Source: Brucella gallinifaecis | GTDB lineage: Bacteria > Pseudomonadota > Alphaproteobacteria > Rhizobiales > Rhizobiaceae | Assembly (NCBI RefSeq): GCF_006476605.1 | Contig: NZ_ML636810.1 | Location: 1-64,000 of the forward strand | Direction: 5' to 3' | DNA length: 64,000 nucleotides | Shown: positions 1 through 8,535 of the stretch, piece by piece | How positions within the stretch are numbered: position 1 is the first letter of the stretch | How the letters are laid out: the number at the start of each line of letters is the position of its first letter | Notes under the pieces: model-generated | Databases searched by the model: none | The model's input: only the letters and a program-made list of their open reading frames with translations | Told to the model about the DNA's origin: nothing | Position numbers and translations under genes: made by a program

Positions 1-315
1 GAAATTCACAGCCTTACAAACCGTTCCTTCCTCAATACATCAAGCAAACCTAAACCCGCTCAATGCCGCCCAGCTAACAACTCTTAACATCACTGCCAAG
101 CACTCTAACTAAACTACAAGGACGAAACTATCTGCCGCTAGCAGCGTCGCCGCCCTCGTTGATCGCCATATACAACCCGCAAAGACGGGAAGTCAACGGA
201 CTTTCTGCAAAAATGCTAAAGTTTCTTTCCACAGGGAATATGGGCTTTTTTAACCAGACTTCAACCACTATCACCCGTTGATTCTTATCTTTTGCAACAA
301 TGAAATGACAAGCCA
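1..315. other. Left-edge stretch with no supported gene
   Basis: I see no convincing coding region here. Short open frames on the minus strand lie across the start of the kinase gene and have no family resemblance. The last part is AT-rich and probably carries the promoter of the kinase gene. I see no tRNA or clear terminator. Confidence 0.5.
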
Positions 316-1200
316 ATGCATTATCTCTTCGGAATCGACGGTGGCGGCACTGGATGTCGCGCAATATTGGCCAACAAAGATGGAACCATTCTCGGAAATG
401 GCCTATCCGGTCCTGCCAATATAGGTGCCGATACGCCAAATGCCATTCGACATATAAGGGAAGCCGCTGAACAGGCCCGGCTGGAGGCCGGATTGCACTC
501 TTCTATATATGAAACAAGCAGCGCCGTACTGGGACTGGCGGGAGCAAACTCCCTCGCCGACCCTGACAGCGTCTATGAAGCGTTGCCATTCGCAGAAAGC
601 AGAATCGTTTCCGACACAATAACGGCCTTACAAGGCGCAGTTGGTAATGGCGACGGTGCTATTGCAATTCTTGGCACCGGTTCTGCATTTGCAAAAAGAA
701 CAGGAAATATCGTCAAAATTGTAGGCGGGCACGGCTTTATGCTCAGTGATCACGCCGGCGGCGCACGTCTTGGCCGCGATTTGCTGGAACAATCATTGCT
801 TGCTCATGATGGAATCGTCAACGAAACAGTACTGACCACCACTATAATGAGCAGATTTGGCAATGATGCGCACAAGATCACCCAGTTTTCCAGAACTGCG
901 ACTGCCGCCGACTATGCGATTTTCGCGCCAATGGTGTTTGAATTTTTTAAAAAAGATGATCCACTCGCTCTGAAACTTCTGTCAGATGCCTGCGTGATGA
1001 TTGAACGACAGCTAGACAAATTAAACATCAAGGCTGGTAAGCGGTTCAGCATAATTGGTGGTTTGGCGTCTTCTTATGCCTCACTCGACTTGTTGCCATA
1101 TAAAGAATATTACATCCCCGCGCAGGGCGACAGTTTGCAGGGCGCATTGGCCTTGGCTTTGCAAAAAAATGCTGATCACGCAACTGCGACGCGAAGGTAG
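316..1200 (+). CDS. BadF/BadG/BcrA-type sugar kinase (N-acetylglucosamine/glucosamine kinase-like)
   Basis: This 294-residue protein probably phosphorylates an amino sugar such as GlcNAc or glucosamine with ATP in the cytoplasm. It starts with a phosphate-binding motif (FGIDGGGTGCRA, residues 5-16) typical of the ASKHA fold. A second glycine motif (LGTGSAFAKRT) lies near residue 118 and an adenosine-motif-like IIGGLASSY near residue 247. This is the arrangement of the BadF/BadG ATPase family that includes bacterial GlcNAc and glucosamine kinases. The length fits single-domain kinases rather than the 2-hydroxyacyl-CoA dehydratase activators, and there is no iron-sulfur cysteine pair. ATG 316 is the first start in frame, but the ribosome site before it is weak. 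No sugar transporter or deaminase lies beside it in the window, so the substrate is inferred only from family. Confidence 0.75.
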   Translation: MHYLFGIDGGGTGCRAILANKDGTILGNGLSGPANIGADTPNAIRHIREAAEQARLEAGLHSSIYETSSAVLGLAGANSLADPDSVYEALPFAESRIVSDTITALQGAVGNGDGAIAILGTGSAFAKRTGNIVKIVGGHGFMLSDHAGGARLGRDLLEQSLLAHDGIVNETVLTTTIMSRFGNDAHKITQFSRTATAADYAIFAPMVFEFFKKDDPLALKLLSDACVMIERQLDKLNIKAGKRFSIIGGLASSYASLDLLPYKEYYIPAQGDSLQGALALALQKNADHATATRR

Positions 1201-1286
1201 CTTGCCGCAGCCTGTTTTCCTGCCTAATTCTCTTATAGATATAAATCGGGTTTGGGTTGTCCAACGGACATTGCAACGGGGGCATC

Positions 1287-1721
1287 ATGCTAACCAAAAA
1301 AGGCAAATATGGCCTGAAAGCCATGGTTCATCTTGCCAATGTAACCGATGACCAACTGGTTTCAGCAAGCGAAATCGCAGAACGGCATCATATCCCGCGC
1401 AAGTTTCTCGATAATATATTCACCGAACTGCGCAATGCAGGCTTTGTGCTTAGTCGCAAAGGCAAAGGCGGCGGCTTTTGTCTGGCCCGTCCCGCAAATG
1501 AAATCCACATTGGCAATATCATCCGTGCATTGGACGGCGCCCTCGCCCCCATTGCCTGTGCAAGCAAGACTGATTATCAACCTTGCGATGACTGTGATGA
1601 GACGGAGTGCGAGGTTCGTCACATGATGCTGGAGGTTCGTGAAGCAATCGCCAATGTGCTTGATCATCGTACGCTTGCCGACAGCAGGGCTTCCGAACTT
1701 GCCGCGCTGTCGGCTGAGTAG
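1287..1721 (+). CDS. Rrf2-family transcriptional regulator with a cysteine cluster
   Basis: This 144-residue DNA-binding regulator has the Rrf2 winged helix at residues 1-80: MLTKKGKYGLKAM at the start, then helix-turn-helix IAERHHIPRKFLDNIFTELRNAG, then the wing RKGKGGGF. Four cysteines follow at about residues 91, 100, 103 and 108. Iron-sulfur sensing members such as IscR, NsrR and RirA keep three cysteines in this place, so it may bind a cluster, but the spacing is not the one I know for IscR or RirA. I chose ATG 1287 because it has a strong purine-rich site (CGGGGGC) just upstream and matches the usual Rrf2 start; an upstream in-frame start would add ten unrelated residues. It converges on the COG0523 gene with only three bases between the stops. 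Its target is unknown. Confidence 0.85.
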   Translation: MLTKKGKYGLKAMVHLANVTDDQLVSASEIAERHHIPRKFLDNIFTELRNAGFVLSRKGKGGGFCLARPANEIHIGNIIRALDGALAPIACASKTDYQPCDDCDETECEVRHMMLEVREAIANVLDHRTLADSRASELAALSAE

Positions 1722-1724
1722 ATT

Positions 1725-2924
1725 TTAAGCCACGGCGGACCAACTCGGGAACGGATCGTTCAGACCTGTCCAGCTTTCCGGTTTAAACACCTCTTCCGGC
1801 ACCAGACAGCTATCCAGTTCAGCAATTATCGCCGCCTTGTCCATTGGATCAACGCCGATGAAGACAATCTCCTGCCGACGATCTCCCCATTCAGCATCCA
1901 GATAGTCCTGCATTGCCTGATGCCATTGCGCATCTTGAGGCCAATAGCTGCGCGGAACGGCTGACCACCAGCGACCACGCTTGCTGGTGCGGACCAAAGC
2001 ACCTGCCTGACTTAACTCGCCGACATAATCAGGGCGCGTTGCCAGCCAGAAAAACCCTTTGGCGCGAACAACGCCGGGCCAGCTTCTGTCGATAAATGTC
2101 TGAAACCGTGCCGGATCAAAAGGACGTCTGGCCCGGTAGACGAATGAATGCACGCCATATTCTTCCGTTTCCGGGATATGATCATTGAAACCATGCAGTT
2201 CTTTATACCAAAGCGGATGCTCGTGAGCGCGGTTGAAATCGAAACGTCTTGTGTTGAGAATCACATCAAACGCGACCTGACCGAAATCGACTTCTTCAAT
2301 ATGAGCGTCACGATTGAGCGAGCGGATAACTTTTCGTGCCAGATCCAGCTCTTCAGCGGAAGCCGTAGAAACCTTGTTGAGTATCACAATATCAGCAAAT
2401 TCAATCTGTTCGACCAGCAGATCGACCAGCGTACGCTCATCTTCATCCCCAAGCGACTCACCGCGATCACGCAAAAAATCACTGGAAGAATAGTCTTTGA
2501 GCAGGTTCGCCGCATCTACGACCGTTACCATCGTATCAAGACGCGCCAGATCTGACAGGCTTTCGCCCTTTTCGTCGCGAAACTCAAATGTCGCAGCAAC
2601 CGGCAAAGGCTCGGATATGCCGGTCGATTCGATAAGAAGATAATCAAAGCGGTCCTGCGATGCGAGTTGCGCTACTTCTTTTAAAAGATCATCGCGCAAA
2701 GTGCAGCAAATGCAGCCATTGGTCATTTCGACAAGCTGTTCTTCAGTGCGCGACAGATCGGCCCCGCCCTCACGCACCAGAGCAGCATCAATATTGATTT
2801 CACTCATATCATTAACAATCACCGCAACACGGCGGTTTTCCCGATTGTTGAGAACATGATTGAGAAGTGTGGTCTTACCTGCACCGAGAAAGCCGGAGAG
2901 TACAGTAACGGGAAGCCTTTTCAT
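1725..2924 (-). CDS. COG0523 (CobW/ZigA-type) GTP-binding zinc metallochaperone
   Basis: This 399-residue G3E-family GTPase probably handles zinc under zinc limitation. It has a Walker A motif (GFLGAGKTT, residues 11-19), the metal-binding CICC motif at residues 71-74 that defines COG0523, switch-like ESTGISEP and the guanine-specificity motif LNKVS. The C-terminal part carries the CobW C-domain, with a [16 protein letters not shown] stretch. Members next to zinc genes (ZigA, ZagA, YeiR) are thought to deliver zinc to client enzymes; members next to cobalamin genes act in B12 synthesis, and there are none here. A Zur-box-like palindrome lies at 2971-2987, about 50 bases before the start. ATG 2924 is preceded by AAAGGAG. 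The zinc assignment rests on context plus motif and is fairly firm; the client protein is unknown. Confidence 0.88.
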   Translation of the reverse strand: MKRLPVTVLSGFLGAGKTTLLNHVLNNRENRRVAVIVNDMSEINIDAALVREGGADLSRTEEQLVEMTNGCICCTLRDDLLKEVAQLASQDRFDYLLIESTGISEPLPVAATFEFRDEKGESLSDLARLDTMVTVVDAANLLKDYSSSDFLRDRGESLGDEDERTLVDLLVEQIEFADIVILNKVSTASAEELDLARKVIRSLNRDAHIEEVDFGQVAFDVILNTRRFDFNRAHEHPLWYKELHGFNDHIPETEEYGVHSFVYRARRPFDPARFQTFIDRSWPGVVRAKGFFWLATRPDYVGELSQAGALVRTSKRGRWWSAVPRSYWPQDAQWHQAMQDYLDAEWGDRRQEIVFIGVDPMDKAAIIAELDSCLVPEEVFKPESWTGLNDPFPSWSAVA

Positions 2925-2970
2925 GGCAACTCCTTTGCTGGCAATTATAAGATAAGCTGGCTAGGTATTA

Positions 2971-2987
2971 ATGTTATATCATTACAT
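2971..2987. promoter_or_regulatory. Zur-box-like palindrome before the COG0523 gene
   Basis: The 17-base site has half-sites ATGTTAT and ATTACAT separated by three bases. The same two half-sites with the same spacing occur at 4311-4327 between znuA and znuC, and zur itself lies nearby. The site is AT-rich, about 50 bases upstream of the start codon, which fits a repressor operator. Confidence 0.75.
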
Positions 2988-3099
2988 TTATTCGCCGAAT
3001 AAAAGGCGGCAAAGCCACCTGATCTATTCACCGCATTCCGGTCCAAAATCCGAAAATGCGAAAACTTGTTTTAGAACATGCTCTGTTTCAATAGCTATA

Positions 3100-3141
3100 A
3101 AAGGTAGTGCCGGACTATCAAAAATCATGACAGTCCGGCAC
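3100..3141 (-). terminator. Stem-loop downstream of znuA
   Basis: GTGCCGGACT (3107-3116) pairs perfectly with AGTCCGGCAC (3132-3141) around a 15-base loop. On the minus strand the stem is followed by a TTTT run. It lies about 50 bases after the znuA stop and is a good candidate for the znuA terminator. Confidence 0.65.
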
Positions 3142-3190
3142 CAAGAACTGATCGCTGCCGGAGTGGGGTCCAGACTGCTCGCGACCAGCG

Positions 3191-4249
3191 CTATTTCGAC
3201 AAACAGTCCTTCAGTGAATCAGCCAGATTACGAATGAGCTGCGGATAAAGATCCGGCCCATCCTTGAGTTCCGAACCAAGCGGATCGAGAACACCTGTCT
3301 TTGCCTGTGTTCCATCGATAACCGTATTGACCAGCTTGGGCTCGAATTGCGGTTCCGAGAAAACACAGACCGCACCCAGCGATTTGATTTTCTCGTGAAT
3401 ATCCTTGATGCGTGCAGCACCCGGTGCCTTTTCCGGGCTGACCGTTATCGATCCGGCTGCATTTACACCAAAGCGGTTCTCGAAATACTGATATGCATCA
3501 TGGAAGACAATAAACGGCTTGTCCTTGACCGGTTGGAGTTCCGTTTCAATATCCTTATTGAGCGCATCGAGCCTAACAGCATAATCGGCTGCATTTTTCT
3601 CATATTGGGATGCATGTTCAGGATCACTTTCGCCAAGCACCCTGGCAATATTGCCAACCAGCACCTTGCCATTTTGCGGATCCAGCCAGAAATGCAGATC
3701 AAATTCCCCATGATGATGGTGATGATCATGCCCCTTCTCAGCAGCCTCATCTGCATGATCATGCTTATGGTCATGCTTATGGTCATGCCCGTGATCATGT
3801 TCATGAGCATGATTATCATGGGAATGGGAATGCTCTTCTGCACCATGATCGTGACCTTCATGTCCGTGATCATGGGCTTCAAACGGACCGCCCTCACGGA
3901 ATTTCAGCTTCGTCAGACCATCAGTTTCACCAAGCGCTACCACTGTTGCACCTTCGCCAAGCGTGTCGATGGGCTTATCCAGAAAAGTCTCCATTGACGG
4001 TCCAGCCCAGAAGATCACTTTTGCGCCCTCAATAGCTTTCGCGTCAGATGGCTTGAGATTATAGGAGTGCTCTGAGCCGGCCCCCTGAACAATCAGCTTT
4101 GGCTCTCCCACCCCCTGCATTACCGCAGACACCAGCGAATGCAAGGGCTTGATCGAAACGACAACGCCTTCACGTTCGCCAGCAAAAGCCGCGCCACTCA
4201 CAACAGACATAAAGGCAGATGCCAAAAGCAGAGATCGTAAGTATTTCAT
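3191..4249 (-). CDS. znuA: Zinc ABC transporter substrate-binding protein ZnuA
   Basis: This 352-residue periplasmic protein captures Zn2+ for the ZnuBC importer. It has a Sec signal peptide (residues 1-23, ending GAAFA). The cluster A-I fold carries metal ligands in GSEHSYNL (His about 61), DLHFWLD (His about 186), FHDAYQYF (His) and GVLDPLG (Asp). Between residues 126 and 180 is a long, highly charged His/Asp-rich loop, a hallmark of zinc-specific ZnuA, thought to collect or sense zinc. The loop is unusually long and nearly a pure HD repeat. The gene is divergent from znuC-znuB-zur and shares a 277-base intergenic region with a Zur-type operator at 4311-4327. A stem-loop follows the stop. 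Confidence 0.96.
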   Translation of the reverse strand: MKYLRSLLLASAFMSVVSGAAFAGEREGVVVSIKPLHSLVSAVMQGVGEPKLIVQGAGSEHSYNLKPSDAKAIEGAKVIFWAGPSMETFLDKPIDTLGEGATVVALGETDGLTKLKFREGGPFEAHDHGHEGHDHGAEEHSHSHDNHAHEHDHGHDHKHDHKHDHADEAAEKGHDHHHHHGEFDLHFWLDPQNGKVLVGNIARVLGESDPEHASQYEKNAADYAVRLDALNKDIETELQPVKDKPFIVFHDAYQYFENRFGVNAAGSITVSPEKAPGAARIKDIHEKIKSLGAVCVFSEPQFEPKLVNTVIDGTQAKTGVLDPLGSELKDGPDLYPQLIRNLADSLKDCLSK

Positions 4250-4310
4250 GATAGCCTTCTCAAAGTCTCTCTTGAACGTCCCCTGAACAGGAACAACATA
4301 TAAGAATGAT

Positions 4311-4327
4311 ATGTTATTTTATTACAT
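4311..4327. promoter_or_regulatory. Zur-box-like palindrome in the znuA-znuC divergent region
   Basis: ATGTTAT, three bases, ATTACAT: half-sites and spacing are identical to those at 2971-2987. Flanking ATGAT and ATCAT extend the dyad. It is 62 bases before znuA and could repress both divergent transcripts when zinc-loaded Zur binds. Confidence 0.8.
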
Positions 4328-4526
4328 CATTTGCGTTATGCTATAACGTCTGCAATAAGGAGACACAACCTCTTTTTGGAGAAAAATGCACAGCGCCTAA
4401 CCGCGCGAGGCAAATGATACCGAATCAGAATATCATTCACATATCTTGAGACAGGAATTTCGGGGCGGCTTTTATCCTTCGATAAAGGCATTTGCGCCCT
4501 GTCAAAAGGCAGCGAAAGCGCATTTA

Positions 4527-5375
4527 ATGGCCCAAAAGACCGCCCTCCCCGCAGATCACAGACGGGAACCACTTCTGGAACTGAAAGGCGCCGGCATTTA
4601 TCGCAATGGCCGCTGGCTTGTCCGCAATGTCGATCTGGCGATCAATCGCGGGGAAATCGTCACGCTGATTGGTCCTAATGGTGCGGGCAAAAGCACGACC
4701 GCCAAAATGGCACTGCGTATTCTCAAGCCTGATGAGGGTGAAGTTCGTCACATAACAGCTCTGCGCATCGGTTATGTACCACAAAAGATCAATATTGACC
4801 GGACCATGCCATTATCGGTTGAACGTCTGATGACCCTGACGGGGCCGCTTTCCAAAGCCGATATTCTCCATGCGCTTGATGCAGTTGGAATCTCGCATCT
4901 TCTCAAGGCGGAAATCGCCAATTTGTCGGGCGGTGAATTCCAGCGTGCATTGATGGCACGTGCCCTCGCCCGCAAACCGGATATTATGGTGCTTGATGAG
5001 CCGGTGCAGGGTGTTGATTTTTCCGGCGAAGCCGCCCTTTATGAACTGATCGCCAAATTGCGTGACGAGACCGGTTGCGGCGTATTGCTGATTTCCCACG
5101 ACCTTCATCTGGTGATGGCGGCAACCGACCGCGTTATCTGTTTGAACGGCCATGTCTGTTGCAGCGGAACACCGCGCGATGTGACGGCAAGTCCTGAATA
5201 TGCGCGATTATTCGGCAGCCGGGCCGTTGCTCCCCTCGCCATTTATGAACATCACCATGATCACACGCATCTGCCAGATGGTCGTGTCATACATGCCGAT
5301 GGGACAGTAACCGATCACTGCCATGCAGAAGACGGCCACCATCACCACCATAAAGGGGAAGAACCCCATGCTTGA
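4527..5375 (+). CDS. znuC: Zinc ABC transporter ATP-binding protein ZnuC
   Basis: This ATPase of about 282 residues powers zinc import through ZnuB. It has Walker A (GPNGAGKST), the signature NLSGGEFQRALMARAL, Walker B (IMVLDEPVQGVD) and the H-loop (LLISHDLH). The C-terminal 40 residues are a His-rich tail (EHHHDHTHLP, later a run of five His) that could hold zinc near the inner face of the importer. I chose ATG 4527: a longer frame opens with TTG 4446 but adds 27 residues without family resemblance. The ribosome site is weak, so the start is not certain. The end overlaps znuB by eight bases, which implies translational coupling, and zur follows. Confidence 0.93.
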   Translation: MAQKTALPADHRREPLLELKGAGIYRNGRWLVRNVDLAINRGEIVTLIGPNGAGKSTTAKMALRILKPDEGEVRHITALRIGYVPQKINIDRTMPLSVERLMTLTGPLSKADILHALDAVGISHLLKAEIANLSGGEFQRALMARALARKPDIMVLDEPVQGVDFSGEAALYELIAKLRDETGCGVLLISHDLHLVMAATDRVICLNGHVCCSGTPRDVTASPEYARLFGSRAVAPLAIYEHHHDHTHLPDGRVIHADGTVTDHCHAEDGHHHHHKGEEPHA

Positions 5376-6204
5376 TGATTTTTTTACACGCGCCCTGATT
5401 GCCGGCATCGGCCTGGCAATAACCACAGGACCGCTCGGCTGTTTCATCATATGGCGGCGCATGGCTTATTTTGGCGATACAATGGCGCATTCAGCCTTGC
5501 TGGGTGTGGCTTTAGCCTTGATTCTCGATATCAATCTGATGATCGGGGTTTTTGCAGTCGCTGTCGCAATTTCCGCCATTTTGCTTCTGCTTCAAAAGCG
5601 GCATTCTCTGTCGGCAGATTCACTTCTTGGCATTCTGTCCCACGCTACCTTGTCTCTGGGGCTGGTCATTGTGGCTTTCATGACATGGGTGCGCGTTGAT
5701 CTGCTGTCCTTCCTGTTCGGCGATCTGCTTGCTGTTTCGCGTCTGGACATTGCTTTTGTTTATGGCGGCGGAATTCTTGTTCTGGCGCTGCTTGCATGGC
5801 TGTGGCGACCATTGCTTGCGGCAACACTAAGCGAAGATATCGCACAGGCTGAAGGCCTTAATCCGGCTTTATCACGGATTATTTTCATGCTCCTGCTGGC
5901 AATCGTCATCGCAATTTCGATGAAGATTGTCGGCATTCTGCTCATCACTTCGCTTTTGATTATTCCTGCCGCTACAGCACGACGTTTTGCATCGACGCCC
6001 GAGCAGATGGCCATTATTGCCTCTGTTATCGGCGTGTTTGGTGTCATCGGCGGGCTTTATGGCTCGGTTGAATTTGATACACCATCCGGCCCCTCAATCG
6101 TCGTTGCCACACTGGCTATTTTCATTTTAAGCCTCTTGCCATTACATAGGAGAGAGACTTCACCGAAACGGACCGCTGACAATGAGCAATCATCACGATC
6201 ATAA
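5368..6204 (+). CDS. znuB: Zinc ABC transporter permease ZnuB
   Basis: This hydrophobic permease of about 278 residues forms the membrane channel of the ZnuABC zinc importer. I see about eight membrane segments and the ABC-3 family patterns GPLGCFIIWRRMAYFGDTMAHSAL near the N-terminus (from residue 20) and an EGLNP coupling-loop segment near residue 166. ATG 5368 was chosen because AAGGGGAAG lies just before it; a longer frame would extend 15 residues into znuC. It overlaps znuC at its start and zur at its end (6182-6204), so the three genes form one tightly packed operon. Confidence 0.93.
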   Translation: MLDDFFTRALIAGIGLAITTGPLGCFIIWRRMAYFGDTMAHSALLGVALALILDINLMIGVFAVAVAISAILLLLQKRHSLSADSLLGILSHATLSLGLVIVAFMTWVRVDLLSFLFGDLLAVSRLDIAFVYGGGILVLALLAWLWRPLLAATLSEDIAQAEGLNPALSRIIFMLLLAIVIAISMKIVGILLITSLLIIPAATARRFASTPEQMAIIASVIGVFGVIGGLYGSVEFDTPSGPSIVVATLAIFILSLLPLHRRETSPKRTADNEQSSRS

Positions 6205-6601
6205 TCACGCATCGCACGATCTGACCCGTAATCAGTCTCTCGTTTTTGATGTATTATCAAAAGCAGATGGTCCACTGAGCGCCTACACCATTCTCGACCA
6301 GTTGCGCGATGATGGTTTCCGGGCTCCGCTGCAAGTCTATCGTGCTCTGGAAAAACTGCTGGAATACGGGATGATACATCGTCTCGAAAGCCTCAATGCC
6401 TTCGTTGCCTGCGCGCATCCGCAATGCCATGAGCATGGTCTCATCGCCTTTGCCATTTGCGAACAATGCGGCCAAGTCACCGAATTTTCCGATCCGGCGA
6501 TTGAAAATCTCGTTGGTGCATGGAGTGTTCAAAATGGTTTCAAATCGCGCAAAACCACACTTGAATTACGTGGCTTATGCGAAAAATGCGGCCATCACTG
6601 A
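6182..6601 (+). CDS. zur: Zinc uptake regulator Zur (Fur family)
   Basis: This 139-residue Fur-family repressor should bind DNA when loaded with zinc and shut off znuABC and the COG0523 gene. It has an N-terminal winged helix (residues 15-70), then a dimerisation domain with the structural zinc cysteines in CEQC (93-96) and CEKC (133-136). A CHEHG segment (82-86) supplies likely sensing ligands. The first ten residues are His-rich (HHDHNHASH), unusual for Zur and similar in character to the tails of ZnuA and ZnuC. Position as the last gene of znuCB and two matching palindromes in this window support Zur over Fur or PerR. The start overlaps znuB by 23 bases. Confidence 0.93.
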   Translation: MSNHHDHNHASHDLTRNQSLVFDVLSKADGPLSAYTILDQLRDDGFRAPLQVYRALEKLLEYGMIHRLESLNAFVACAHPQCHEHGLIAFAICEQCGQVTEFSDPAIENLVGAWSVQNGFKSRKTTLELRGLCEKCGHH

Positions 6602-6615
6602 TTTATACAACTCAT

Positions 6616-6646
6616 AAAAAAGGCGGGCAATGCCCGCCTTTTTTAA
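6616..6646. terminator. Bidirectional terminator between zur and vjbR
   Basis: GGCGGGC pairs with GCCCGCC around a three-base loop, flanked by six A on the left and six T on the right. It lies between the convergent zur and vjbR stops and can end both transcripts. Confidence 0.9.
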
Positions 6647-6660
6647 TATGCTCTTGAATA

Positions 6661-7443
6661 TTACACAATCAGATGCCCGACTTCGAGCATATCTATAATG
6701 CCAAGCGAAAGGGCGGTTGCGACAGCTGCCGTCCTGTTGGCGCAGTTCAGCTTGATTTTCGCATTTTGCAAATAGGTGACAACTGTCCAGCGTGCGATGC
6801 TAAGAATTTCTGCAATCTCGCCATCGGTTTTTCCACTCGCAGCCCAGCGCAGACAATCGATTTCACGCGGTGTCAGCAAGCCTGCAGCAGAACTTACATC
6901 TTTGCTGCCACACATTGAATTGTGAATGATACCCGAAAGGCTCAGAAGTCGTGGACGCATACGCGCCACAAATTGCTCATGGTCCTCGTTTTCAATTTCA
7001 AACGTGAACAATGTGCATCCCAGAACGCCCTTTGCATTACGCGCAGAAACCGCAACATAGAGATTGCCAATTCCATGCTTCTCAGCATCTTGCAACATCT
7101 CTGCAACTGCCGGACATTCCTTCGCATCTTCTGCAAGGTTTTTAACAATTCCACTGGCATCGCTGTTGAAAAAAGGCGAGCTATCCTGGAAAATTGGGTC
7201 AATGACAAAATAGTTTTTCGTCGAATAGCGCGAGGCCCAGTTTGTCGGAACTGTTATGACAACGGTGAGGTCATCGGAACTGACCTTAGTGCTGTTACCC
7301 ATCCGCCCCTGATAGGCATGCATGATATGGCGACAGTCAATCTCATCGCGAATACGCTGAAGCAGCGAGAGTGTATCACTCTGAAAAGACAGACCAAAAA
7401 AGGTCTTCTTGAAGTTTGGAAAATGAATCAGATCTAAAGTCAT
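6661..7443 (-). CDS. vjbR: LuxR-type quorum-sensing regulator VjbR
   Basis: This 260-residue protein matches my memory of Brucella VjbR over nearly its full length. It has an N-terminal autoinducer-binding domain (about residues 20-165), keeping the aromatic/Asp pattern [16 protein letters not shown] used for acyl-homoserine lactone contact. The C-terminal LuxR helix-turn-helix (about 190-250) runs [23 protein letters not shown] and then [18 protein letters not shown]. Brucella VjbR responds to long-chain AHL and controls virB type IV secretion, flagellar genes and surface structures. No luxI-like synthase is present here, so it is a LuxR solo, as in Brucella. It is transcribed alone behind a 268-base AT-rich region, likely a long regulated promoter. 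Neighbours here are zinc genes rather than the flagellar genes I recall from Brucella. Confidence 0.9.
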   Translation of the reverse strand: MTLDLIHFPNFKKTFFGLSFQSDTLSLLQRIRDEIDCRHIMHAYQGRMGNSTKVSSDDLTVVITVPTNWASRYSTKNYFVIDPIFQDSSPFFNSDASGIVKNLAEDAKECPAVAEMLQDAEKHGIGNLYVAVSARNAKGVLGCTLFTFEIENEDHEQFVARMRPRLLSLSGIIHNSMCGSKDVSSAAGLLTPREIDCLRWAASGKTDGEIAEILSIARWTVVTYLQNAKIKLNCANRTAAVATALSLGIIDMLEVGHLIV

Positions 7444-7689
7444 TGGCTAAATTCCTTGGCAGCGCAGATGCTCATTCCTCTCTTCAGAAACGGAACATCC
7501 ACTTTGAAAAATTGAAGCTCCAAATGCTTCAATTCTCCATAAGTCACATAAAAAATACGTCTTAAATCAACTCGCAACTAATTTATTGCAATGAATTACC
7601 TGCATAAAATAAGTCAAAAAATATGACGTTCATGCACAAAAACTATTTTTTTTGTAAATTAATGCCCGCATGAAAGCGAAAAAAGGACC

Positions 7690-7720
7690 AGCTGTTTCAT
7701 TTCTGAACAGCTCACTTTTT
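7690..7720 (-). terminator. Possible weak terminator overlapping the tetR stop
   Basis: On the minus strand AGCTGTT and AACAGCT form a seven-pair stem, followed a few bases later by six T. It overlaps the end of the TetR gene. The stem is short, so confidence is low. Confidence 0.4.
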
Positions 7721-8455
7721 CTTACCAAATGCCTTGAAGAAAAAATCAACAGCCGATTCGACATTTTTAACGATCACCTGATCGGTCGGAGATTCTGGCA
7801 TAGCACCAAACAGACGCGGACGATAAAGCCCCGCCAAAAACAGATCTATCAACTGTTGGGCTTTTTCCATTGGGTCAAGCGGTTCAATTTCCCCGGCCTT
7901 GACCATTCTTTCGAGATAATCTGCCATAATCAGAAGACTGCGCTTTGGACCCCGCTCATAAAAATGCGCCGCAAGTTCCGGCTTGCGCTCACTCACACCT
8001 ATGATGATGCGCTGGGCACGCAGTGCCGTCGACGATGTGATGATTGTCACAAGCGCCACCCCGAATTCGACCAGTTCCTGCCGTGTAGAAAATCCGCGTT
8101 CGAGTTTGTCTATGAGATTACTGAACATTGTGCGCCGATAATGCTCGCACAATGCAACAAACAGCTCTTCTTTGCTGTTGAAATAAACGTAAATGGTGCC
8201 CTTTGAGACACCTGCTTCGCGCGTGATGTCATTCATACTCGCCGCGTCAAAACCCATGCGCAGAAAAACTACCTGTGCGCCTTCAAGAATCTGCTGTCGC
8301 TTAACCGGATCCTGCCCGGCACCCAGACGTATCCGCCCAGCTTCAGTGCTCAGTTCTTCAGCAGCGCCCAATTCTCCACCAGCACTCAGTTTTATTGACT
8401 GCGTTTCAACCTGATCATTTGTGGCGCCATCTTTGATGCCGTGTTCACGATTCAT
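7712..8455 (-). CDS. TetR/AcrR-family repressor of the emrAB-like efflux genes
   Basis: This 247-residue repressor has a TetR helix-turn-helix at about residues 53-98 (ILEGAQVVFLRMGF, then AGVSKGTIYVYFNSKEELF) and a helical ligand-binding domain behind it. About 50 residues precede the DNA-binding domain, longer than usual; the N-terminal extension is polar and may be disordered, or the true start may lie further in. It is divergent from the emrAB-like operon. The 121 bases between them contain two copies of GAACCAAGCGGTTC (8479-8492, 8536-8549), an ideal operator pair. The likely role is drug- or bile-type ligand-responsive repression of the pump and of itself. Confidence 0.88.
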   Translation of the reverse strand: MNREHGIKDGATNDQVETQSIKLSAGGELGAAEELSTEAGRIRLGAGQDPVKRQQILEGAQVVFLRMGFDAASMNDITREAGVSKGTIYVYFNSKEELFVALCEHYRRTMFSNLIDKLERGFSTRQELVEFGVALVTIITSSTALRAQRIIIGVSERKPELAAHFYERGPKRSLLIMADYLERMVKAGEIEPLDPMEKAQQLIDLFLAGLYRPRLFGAMPESPTDQVIVKNVESAVDFFFKAFGKKK

Positions 8456-8478
8456 TGTACAAACTCATCATTAATTTC

Positions 8479-8492
8479 GAACCAAGCGGTTC
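8479..8492. promoter_or_regulatory. Operator palindrome 1 for the TetR regulator
   Basis: GAACC-AAGC-GGTTC lies in the divergent region, 24 bases before the TetR start. An identical copy is found at 8536-8549. TetR dimers bind such short dyads. Confidence 0.7.
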
Positions 8493-8535
8493 GATGACAC
8501 TTGATATGGGCAACTTATTGCTCTAAGTCAACATC

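Noticed and set aside
128-439. Minus-strand frame of about 100 codons at the left edge
   Set aside because: It overlaps the start of the kinase gene, has no family pattern and no ribosome site.
3700-3860. Tandem CATGATCATG-like repeats inside znuA, possible CRISPR or VNTR
   Set aside because: They encode the His/Asp loop in frame. There are no spacers and the period is irregular, so this is coding repeat and not a CRISPR array.
3347-4035. Plus-strand frames across znuA with many Met, His and Asp codons
   Set aside because: They are the complement of the HD-rich loop of ZnuA. Their composition reflects that repeat, not real proteins.
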